Source: Clostridiales bacterium (GTDB taxonomy: Bacteria > Bacillota_A > Clostridia > Oscillospirales > Oscillospiraceae). From it: DNA of 12,088 nucleotides. Location of the stretch: NCBI GenBank assembly GCA_019417795.1, contig DXUR01000056.1, forward strand, positions 1 to 12,088. Direction: 5' to 3'. The position numbers and the translations under genes were made by a program. The notes below the pieces were generated by a model that was given only the letters and a program-made list of their open reading frames with translations, was not told where the DNA came from and ran no database searches. Positions 7,026 through 12,088 of this stretch are shown piece by piece; within the stretch, counting starts at the first letter, position 1; each line of letters opens with the position of its first letter.

Positions 7026-7327
7026 CCAAGTGTGATCCGTAGTTACTCGCGCTGCCAAAAGCGGAGATGTTGGGAGCGGTGGGAGGCTGGAAACAGGAGT
7101 GAGCAAAACTTTTGATCTGTTAAATCCTAAATATACGGTATATCGTATGATCAGTCTCGTTCAAAGCTGATATGCCGTGTCTTGATTTTGCAAGACTTAC
7201 GTTTTGCGCATCCCTGGACCGAGGAAGTGAGGAGGTGTGATTTGCAGATTCGGATAGGGCCTGTAGTTGCGGAAGCAGAGATTCCATGAAAAAAACCACA
7301 GATAATTTATAACAGGAGGCTTGTTAT
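7026..7327 (+). other. 302-base gap inside the gene cluster, with a dyad
   Basis: No gene of convincing length is present. A dyad at 7133-7148 (ATACG, six bases, CGTAT) lies in an AT-rich patch and is a candidate operator. A small hairpin GTCTTG-ATTTTG-CAAGAC is at 7179-7196. A 22-codon frame (7172-7240) and a 15-codon TTG frame right after a GAGGAGGTG (around 7229-7237) are too short to support. No terminator was seen, so read-through from the hydantoinase gene is possible. I found no convincing -35/-10 pair and no riboswitch I could recognise. Confidence 0.45.
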
Positions 7328-8860
7328 ATGGATACTACATATGGAGTGTTGTGTCTCATTCCCCCCATCGTGGCAATCGGATTGGCCCTGTGGACCAAAC
7401 AGACGATTTTCTCTTTATTCATCGCGGTTTGGTTGGGGTCCACAATGATGAACGGCTTTAACCCTTTGGTTGGTTTTGTCAAAATTATCTCGGACTATAT
7501 GATCCCCTCTCTCAGCGGAAATGCATCTTTGATTATTTTGGTTACACTCTCTGGCGGTATGATCGCCATGCTCCGTACCACTGGTGCTGCAGAGGCCTTT
7601 GCTACCAGGGTGACAAAGGTTATCAATACTGCCAAGAAGGGGCAGATAGTTACTTGCCTAAGCGCCTTCATTTTCAGCTATACGGAGCCCTGCCTCATGC
7701 TTGGTACTATCATGCGGCCCGTTACTGACATGGTGCGCATCTCTCGGGCAAAATTGGCTTATATCTTGGATTCCATGGGATGCAATTTAGCTGCGCTTTC
7801 TCCCATTAGCAGCTATGGTCCCTTTATCACGGGACTGATTGCCGCAGAGCTGTTGGCAAGCGGCGTTGAGGGCAACGCATGGGGCATCTGGTTGAATATG
7901 CTTCCGTTCAATCTGTATGGCGTATTTGCCATGGTTTCTGTTTTGGTCGTTGCTGCTTTCGGCTTGAACTTTGGCCCTATGTACAAGGAAGAAAAGCGGG
8001 CCAGAGAGACCGGAAAGCTGCTGGACGACGGGGTTCAGCCCTTGGTTCCAGAGGTGAAAAATGAACTGCCCGCAGATTATAAGCTTACTATGTGGAACTT
8101 TATTATCCCTATTGTTTGCCTGTTTGGTTCTCTCTTTGCCACCATTTTCTGGTCCGGCGATCTGGTTAACAACGGGTTGGTGGGATGCTTCCGCAATGCC
8201 AACATTACACTTGCTATTTGCATCGCCTTTATGGGTGGCGCGCTGGGTGCGGGCATCATGGGTGTAAGCACCAAGCTCTTCAGCGTGACCAAGGCGTTCG
8301 ATACCTTTGTCAACGGTATGGCCGAACTGATCTCGGTTCCCTTTATTCTGGTGTGCGCATGGTCCTTGGGCTCTATCGTCAAGGGTATGGGGACCAGCGA
8401 GTTTCTGATCCATATTGTGGAGCATTACCTGACTCCCGGCATGGTTCCGGCTTTGGTATTCCTGTTTGGCGCACTCATTTCGTTTTCGACCGGTTCCTCT
8501 TGGGGCGTGTGGTCTATTATGATGCCCATTGCTTTCCCGATGGCCGTCGCCTTTGATATTTCCATTCCGTTTGTTGTTGGCGCCGTGATTGGCGGTGGCC
8601 TGTTCGGCGACCAGTGCTCCCCCATCTCCGATACGACTGTGCTCTCTTCTACCGGTGCTTCCTGCAACCATATCGTCCATGTTATGACGCAGATCCCCTA
8701 CGGAATTACGGTTGGTATTTCGGCTTTCGTGGGATTCCTTTTTGGCGGACTGACCGGACAGTATGTCTTGAGTATTGCGGTTACTGCTGCTATTCTGACA
8801 GTGAGCCTGATTACTCTGACTCAGCTTACCAAACGGCGTTACCCTGAGAAGGTACACTAA
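7328..8860 (+). CDS. NhaC-family Na+-coupled membrane carrier
   Basis: This encodes a 510-residue polytopic membrane protein with about eleven to thirteen hydrophobic helices and a hydrophilic loop near residues 218-252. The C-terminal half has the NhaC-family core 'GSSWGVWSIMMP' (389-400) and 'GDQCSPISDTTVLSS' (427-441), followed by 'TQIPYG' (454-459); the N-terminal half has the related 'LDSMGCNLAALSPISSYG' (147-164). Classical NhaC exchanges sodium for protons, while relatives carry organic solutes such as malate/lactate or amino acids with Na+ or H+. An AGGAGG (about 7315-7320) precedes the ATG at 7328. Sitting between two amidohydrolase genes, it is more likely the uptake or exchange system for the pathway substrate or product than a housekeeping antiporter; that is inference. 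Family strong, cargo unknown. Confidence 0.88.
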   Translation: MDTTYGVLCLIPPIVAIGLALWTKQTIFSLFIAVWLGSTMMNGFNPLVGFVKIISDYMIPSLSGNASLIILVTLSGGMIAMLRTTGAAEAFATRVTKVINTAKKGQIVTCLSAFIFSYTEPCLMLGTIMRPVTDMVRISRAKLAYILDSMGCNLAALSPISSYGPFITGLIAAELLASGVEGNAWGIWLNMLPFNLYGVFAMVSVLVVAAFGLNFGPMYKEEKRARETGKLLDDGVQPLVPEVKNELPADYKLTMWNFIIPIVCLFGSLFATIFWSGDLVNNGLVGCFRNANITLAICIAFMGGALGAGIMGVSTKLFSVTKAFDTFVNGMAELISVPFILVCAWSLGSIVKGMGTSEFLIHIVEHYLTPGMVPALVFLFGALISFSTGSSWGVWSIMMPIAFPMAVAFDISIPFVVGAVIGGGLFGDQCSPISDTTVLSSTGASCNHIVHVMTQIPYGITVGISAFVGFLFGGLTGQYVLSIAVTAAILTVSLITLTQLTKRRYPEKVH

Positions 8861-8889
8861 CTGCTTTGCCGTTGGAATAGGAGACATTT

Positions 8890-10314
8890 ATGAAAAAGAT
8901 TGATACCATTGTGGTGGCCCCGCATTTCTATACGATGGAGGGAGCCGGCGTGGGCTATCATAGTGATGCCGCTATGGCTGTAGACGGAGGCAAAATCTTG
9001 AAGGTGGGCAACCGACCTGAGATTTTAGCGGAATATACAGCTGAGGAAATGATCACCTTGGATCATCATATGGTGCTGCCTGGTTTTATCGACGGCCATA
9101 TGCATACTGCATGCAATATTATGCGCGGATTGGCCCAAGACACCAACAGTTGGATGATGTTCGGCCTCCAGCCCTTTGACAACGCGGTTAATGACGAGGA
9201 ACGGGATGTGGGCAGCCGAGTGGCCATTCTGGAGGCCGTCCGGGCAGGCACTACCACACTGGGCGACTATGAATCCAAAATGGAAAATGTGTGTGCTTTC
9301 ATCGATAAGGTGGGCGCCCGAGGGAATATTGCACAGACGATTCGAGCGGCTAAACGACGGGTTTATCAACCGGGCGAACTCTATGAGTTTGATGATGCCA
9401 TGGGAGAGGAAAGCCTGAATCGAAACATTGATCTGTATAATAAATGGAACAACAAGGCAGGGGGACGGATTAAGATCCTGTTTGGTCCGCAAGGCGCTGA
9501 CTTTGTCAGCCCGGAGATGCTGTTGCGTATCCAAAAGGCGGTCAAGGAGCGGGGTACCAAAATCCATATGCATGTGCAGCAAGGAGATCGAGAGACCTAT
9601 CAGATCGTCCAGCGCTATGGCAAGCGTCCTACAGCTTTTCTGGATGAGTTGGGCTATCTGGATGAATCTCTTATTGCAGTCCATCTTACTGACTGCACAG
9701 ATGAGGAAGCTGCCCTTATTGCCAAACGAGGTGCCTCAATGATCGTTAATCCGGGTTCGATCGGCATCATTGATGGCATTGTCTGCCCAAGTGTTGTTTT
9801 CCAGCAGGCGGGCGGTGTGGTGGCATTGGGTTCCGATCAGGCTCCGGGCAACAACTGCCATAATATCATCAATGAGATGAAAAATGTTTGCCTCTTCAAC
9901 AAGATCAAGTATCAGAATCCGGAAGTTATGCCCGCCTGGAAAGCCCTGCGTATGGCCACCATTGAGGGTGCCCAAGCGATTGGCTTGGGCGATACCGTAG
10001 GCTCTCTTGAGCCTGGAAAATGCGCGGACTATATTGCTATAGATCTCAGTTGTCCCTCCATGTTACCGGTGTACACCTACCCAATGCGCAACATGGTACC
10101 TAATCTGGTTTACAGTGCCAGGGGATCCGAGGTTTCGCTGGTTGCAGTGGACGGCAAGGTCATAATGCGAGACGGCGCGTTTACCTATGTAGATGAAAAA
10201 GAGTACTTGAATGAGATATCTAAGTACCCAGATGACATCGGTCGGCGTGCAGCAGATGAGTTCTTCTCCATTGATGGGACCAATGCTCATTTTATGCGTG
10301 AGGATAAGCTGTAA
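8890..10314 (+). CDS. ATZ/TRZ-like metal-dependent amidohydrolase
   Basis: This 474-residue cytosolic enzyme belongs to the amidohydrolase superfamily group that includes TrzN/AtzA and the guanine, cytosine and SAH deaminases. Metal ligands by pattern are His70 and His72 (FIDGHMHT), His228 (HMHVQQGD), His265 (AVHLTD) and Asp316 (LGSDQAPGNN). The HxxE glutamate that deaminases of this group use as acid/base reads HVQQ here, so position 231 is Gln; the usual 'GTDG..SNN' is 'GSDQAPGNN'. It begins 29 bases after the carrier stop, behind GGAG, and ends just before a strong terminator, so it closes the cluster. It could remove an amino or imino group from a ring to give the hydantoin that the upstream hydantoinase opens, or cleave another N-heterocycle. 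Superfamily certain; reaction unknown. Confidence 0.88.
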   Translation: MKKIDTIVVAPHFYTMEGAGVGYHSDAAMAVDGGKILKVGNRPEILAEYTAEEMITLDHHMVLPGFIDGHMHTACNIMRGLAQDTNSWMMFGLQPFDNAVNDEERDVGSRVAILEAVRAGTTTLGDYESKMENVCAFIDKVGARGNIAQTIRAAKRRVYQPGELYEFDDAMGEESLNRNIDLYNKWNNKAGGRIKILFGPQGADFVSPEMLLRIQKAVKERGTKIHMHVQQGDRETYQIVQRYGKRPTAFLDELGYLDESLIAVHLTDCTDEEAALIAKRGASMIVNPGSIGIIDGIVCPSVVFQQAGGVVALGSDQAPGNNCHNIINEMKNVCLFNKIKYQNPEVMPAWKALRMATIEGAQAIGLGDTVGSLEPGKCADYIAIDLSCPSMLPVYTYPMRNMVPNLVYSARGSEVSLVAVDGKVIMRDGAFTYVDEKEYLNEISKYPDDIGRRAADEFFSIDGTNAHFMREDKL

Positions 10315-10326
10315 GCGCCTGTTTTG

Positions 10327-10358
10327 GGGCCTGAGGAAGATCTCCTCAGGCCCTTTTT
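10327..10358 (+). terminator. Intrinsic terminator at the end of the catabolic cluster
   Basis: GGGCCTGAGGA (10327-10337) and TCCTCAGGCCC (10343-10353) form a perfect 11-base stem with a 5-base loop, followed by TTTTT (10354-10358). It begins 12 bases after the stop of the last amidohydrolase gene, a textbook rho-independent terminator. Confidence 0.93.
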
Positions 10359-10507
10359 ATCAAGGTAGAAAGCTGTATAGCGGTCGGATATTGCGCGGTT
10401 GAATGGTCGTAACCCTCCTTTATTACTGATATACTATATATAGCACAATATAACAGGAAAATCGACACTATTTCATTCTAAGAATAATCAATAAAGAAGA
10501 AATAAAC

Positions 10508-10542
10508 AAACCCCTCTGAAATCGTTGATTTCAGAGGGGTTT
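10508..10542 (-). terminator. Intrinsic terminator for the minus-strand nuclease gene
   Basis: Bases 10508-10523 and 10527-10542 are perfect 16-base reverse complements around a 3-base loop (AAACCCCTCTGAAATC, GTT). On the minus strand the stem ends in GGGGTTT and runs into a T-rich tail (GTTTATTT), so it most likely ends transcription from the gene at 10593-11132; the A/T-flanked stem could also work in the other direction. Confidence 0.8.
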
Positions 10543-10568
10543 GGAGTGTGTTGACAAAAAAGATGCAA

Positions 10569-10592
10569 ATACTATTTGATCTGTCGCATTGC
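10569..10592 (+). repeat. Imperfect direct repeat, copy 1
   Basis: This 24-base segment (core TATTTGATCTGTCGCATT) matches the segment at 11262-11285 at 20 of 24 positions. Three of the four differences are G here versus A there. The copies bracket the nuclease gene; this one ends directly against the gene's stop codon. Confidence 0.5.
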
Positions 10593-11132
10593 TTAACTAT
10601 TTAACAAGGGCTCCGCCTCATGACTTTGAATATACTTTTTGTAGTCTATATCAGTAATTAGCGACAAATGCTCTTCGTGAAGAATGCTTAATAGGTTTGA
10701 TGAACCACTGCGTATATGCTCTAAATCGTGTTTATCTATGACCAGAATATTCTTTTTTTCTGCTAAAGCTAATTTTTTGATTAGTCCGGAACCGTAGCTC
10801 CAACTTTGGCCACTAACGCCTTCCCACGATACCATTATACCCGTACTTGTCCTAGTTGTAGAAAGAAGTGACGCAAATTTTCCGATATATGTAACTCCTA
10901 TGCTTTTCTTATAGTTCTTACATTCACACAAAATTAATTCGCCCAAAAAGGGATATGCCGAATTCAACCCCAATAGGCGTGCCTTTTCTGACCAATCGAT
11001 TAAAATGTCAATTTCGTTTGTGCTAGTGCGACAATTTCTTCGAACACAAAATAAATCATTGTTAAATAAACTCGACGCGAGTTTTTCTAACAATTCTCCT
11101 TTCTTTTGATTATCAGTTACTCCGGCAATCAA
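10593..11132 (-). pseudogene. Mrr-like PD-(D/E)xK nuclease, start region probably disrupted
   Basis: A 179-codon frame encodes a restriction-endonuclease-like domain. The catalytic motif is intact: Glu16 in 'GELLEKLA', Asp42 in 'TNEIDILID' (38-46), and Glu70-x-Lys72 in 'LILCECKNYKK' (66-76), followed by 'TYIGKFASLL' (81-90) and 'GIMVSWEGVSG' (98-108), typical of Mrr_cat relatives that cut modified or foreign DNA. The start is the problem. The only initiator in frame is a TTG at 11132 without a ribosome binding site, yet the frame stays open to a TAA at 11202-11204 and reads as credible protein there ('GLSAKAQEAFNCYYDL'). An ATG at 11197 with AGGAAG ahead (11205-11210) is out of frame. A one-base slip or a lost 5' end would explain this. 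It might still be a functional TTG-start gene. It is AT-rich compared with its neighbours. Confidence 0.6.
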
Positions 11133-11261
11133 GAGATCATAATAACAATTGAACGCTTCCTGGGCCTTAGCTGACAGTCCCAGTATGGAAGAACCATATG
11201 ATTACTTCCTATTAGGAACACTGTAAATACAAGGCTTTTCGGAGCCTACAAACCAGAAAAA

Positions 11262-11285
11262 ATAATATTTGATCTATCACATTAC
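11262..11285 (+). repeat. Imperfect direct repeat, copy 2
   Basis: This is the partner of the repeat at 10569-10592 (20 of 24 identical), about 690 bases away and on the other side of the nuclease gene. Its right end runs into the terminator hairpin at 11284. The pair could be ends of an inserted segment or a recombination footprint. Confidence 0.5.
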
Positions 11286-11328
11286 GCAAAAAGCCGTCCG
11301 GCATGAAAAACGGGCGGCTTTTTTGCGT
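11284..11328. terminator. Strong bidirectional terminator-like hairpin
   Basis: ACGCAAAAAGCCGTCCG (11284-11300) pairs with CGGGCGGCTTTTTTGCGT (11311-11328) except for one G-T wobble and one bulged T, with a 10-base loop. The A-run and T-run in the stem allow termination in both directions. It insulates the ParB-like gene from DNA to its left. Confidence 0.75.
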
Positions 11329-11412
11329 GGATAGACGGAAAGGAGGCGCAAAAATAACTACAAAATTTTAGCGTTCAAATTTGTGCAACTTTAACGAAAA
11401 GGAGGATCGTAA

Positions 11413-12088
11413 ATGGCCGATGAAAAATTGAATACTGGCCCTGCGGAGAATATTTCCCCGGAGGCCGCCGAGCCTATCACCACACCCGAACAGGCCGCAG
11501 CGTCTGAGCCCCAGCAGGAACAGACCGGGCCTGCCATACCTGAGTCCGGCGATGTGGTTGTGTCCTTTGACAAAATCAATGAACTTATGGCGGAAAAGAG
11601 GCAGAACGCCCGCGCCGAAGTCGAAAAGGCGGAAACCCCCGAAACGCCAGAGGCGGCAGCCCCCGGAGAAACACCGCAGCCCGCCAATACGGAGGAACCG
11701 AAAAAGCCGCGCCGTGGCCGTCCGCCGAAAGCGGAAAAGGCTGCGACTGAAAATCAGAAAGCGGAGAAATCGGCTGGGGCCCGCAAGGGCCGCCCACCCA
11801 AGGCGGATAAGGCGGCCCCTGACAAGCCCAAGCCGTCCAAACGAGACAAAGTGTCCCGAAGTGACGGAAAGGCCCCGGATGCCAAGGAGCCCATTAAGCC
11901 CGTACAGGATACGGCACCGAAGGAAGCTGCTGTGGAACAGACGGCTCCCGCGCCGACCACACCTCCACGCCCGGTTGAGGAAGGCAAGCTGGTTTATCTG
12001 AAACTTTCCGAGGTTCATCCATTTCACACATTTCGTCCGCACCCCTTTAAGGTACGGGACGATGCGAAGATGCAGGAAATCGTTGCTT
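11413..12088 (+). CDS. ParB-like partition protein with AT-hook-like N-terminal region (partial)
   Basis: The frame is open from ATG 11413 to the window end (225 codons, no stop), behind an AAGGAGG at about 11399-11405. Residues 1-190 are low-complexity, rich in Pro, Ala, Glu and Lys, and contain two AT-hook-like cores, 'PRRGRPPK' (99-106) and 'ARKGRPPK' (123-130), each embedded in basic residues. From residue 193, 'LVYLKLSEVHPFHTF' and 'HPFKVRDDAKMQEIVA' match the N-terminal edge of the ParB/Spo0J nuclease-like (CTP-binding) domain as found in conjugative elements of the Tn1549 type, so the rest of the domain should follow beyond the edge. ParB proteins load onto parS-like sites to help element maintenance. 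The GC-rich coding differs from the AT-rich nuclease gene on its left. Family call is good, limited by truncation. Confidence 0.8.
   Translation, partial: MADEKLNTGPAENISPEAAEPITTPEQAAASEPQQEQTGPAIPESGDVVVSFDKINELMAEKRQNARAEVEKAETPETPEAAAPGETPQPANTEEPKKPRRGRPPKAEKAATENQKAEKSAGARKGRPPKADKAAPDKPKPSKRDKVSRSDGKAPDAKEPIKPVQDTAPKEAAVEQTAPAPTTPPRPVEEGKLVYLKLSEVHPFHTFRPHPFKVRDDAKMQEIVA

Noticed and set aside
7172..7285. Two very short frames in the gap before the carrier gene (22 codons ATG, 15 codons TTG)
   Set aside because: The second has a good GAGGAGGTG ahead, but both are too short and featureless to support as genes from one sequence.
7026..7327. Purine, guanidine or other riboswitch ahead of the carrier gene
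   Set aside because: I looked for conserved purine- or guanidine-riboswitch core elements and did not see them; only a small hairpin and a dyad are present.
7787..8887. 366-codon minus-strand frame opposite the carrier gene
   Set aside because: The product is rich in Asn, His, Gln and Gly, typical of the reverse complement of membrane-protein codons, and has no plausible start signal.
11187..11226. Plus-strand short frame ending EEPYDYFLLGTL
   Set aside because: Only 13 codons from its ATG and no ribosome binding site; it lies opposite the disrupted start of the nuclease gene and could be a relic, but nothing supports expression.
11552..12001. Arginine/proline-rich 149-codon frame on the plus strand near the right end
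   Set aside because: It overlaps the ParB-like frame in another phase. Its Arg/Pro richness is what GC-rich Glu/Lys/Ala/Pro codons give when shifted by one base, and it has no ribosome binding site.
11368..12042. Long minus-strand frames opposite the ParB-like gene
   Set aside because: They are low-complexity Gly/Arg/Leu/Phe products of a GC-rich coding strand read backwards and match no family; the plus-strand frame has a strong start and a recognisable domain.
1..12088. CRISPR arrays, tRNA or rRNA genes, insertion sequences with transposase
   Set aside because: No regularly spaced repeats, no tRNA-like or rRNA-like sequence and no transposase frame were found on either strand.

Overview
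The window looks like chromosomal accessory DNA from a Gram-positive anaerobe, probably a gut Clostridia-type Firmicute. The reasons are strong AGGAGG-type ribosome binding sites, consensus sigma-A-like promoters, an NhaC-type carrier, an M20/hydantoinase gene set of the kind found in that group, and a ParB-like gene of the conjugative-element type at the right edge. The taxon is an inference from style; there is no rRNA or tRNA gene to test it.

Layout, left to right. (1) Bases 3-304 hold a minus-strand Phd/YefM-type antitoxin gene with its own promoter buried in a triple half-site operator; the toxin would lie beyond the left edge. (2) Bases 305-832 contain no confident gene, only a GC-rich hairpin, a near-consensus promoter at 535-563 and a long leader. 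(3) 833-1633 encodes a LuxR-type regulator. A hairpin at 1759-1799 separates it from the operon. (4) 1834-7025 is a tightly packed operon: Mpv17/PMP22-like membrane protein, class I/II aminotransferase, M20 N-carbamoyl-amino-acid hydrolase/allantoate amidohydrolase type enzyme, Asp/Glu/hydantoin racemase, and dihydropyrimidinase/hydantoinase. The first three junctions are 4-base start/stop overlaps. (5) After a 302-base gap with a dyad, 7328-10314 encodes an NhaC-family carrier and a second, ATZ/TRZ-like amidohydrolase. A strong terminator follows at 10327-10358. (6) 10508-11204 is AT-rich and holds a minus-strand Mrr-like PD-(D/E)xK nuclease whose start region looks broken, bracketed by imperfect 24-base direct repeats. 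(7) From 11413 to the end is the GC-rich start of a ParB-like protein with two AT-hook-like motifs, running off the window.

How the genes fit together: the carrier would bring in a cyclic N-heterocycle; the ATZ/TRZ-like amidohydrolase could hydrolyse it or trim it to a hydantoin-like ring. Hydantoinase opens the ring, the racemase interconverts ring enantiomers, the M20 enzyme removes the carbamoyl group as CO2 and ammonia, and the aminotransferase turns the amino acid into an oxo acid. The LuxR-type protein is the natural candidate regulator. The exact substrate (5-substituted hydantoin, allantoin-like ureide, dihydropyrimidine or an iminohydantoin) cannot be read from the sequence. Both flanks carry plasmid/island-type genes of different base composition, so the catabolic block sits in a mosaic region.
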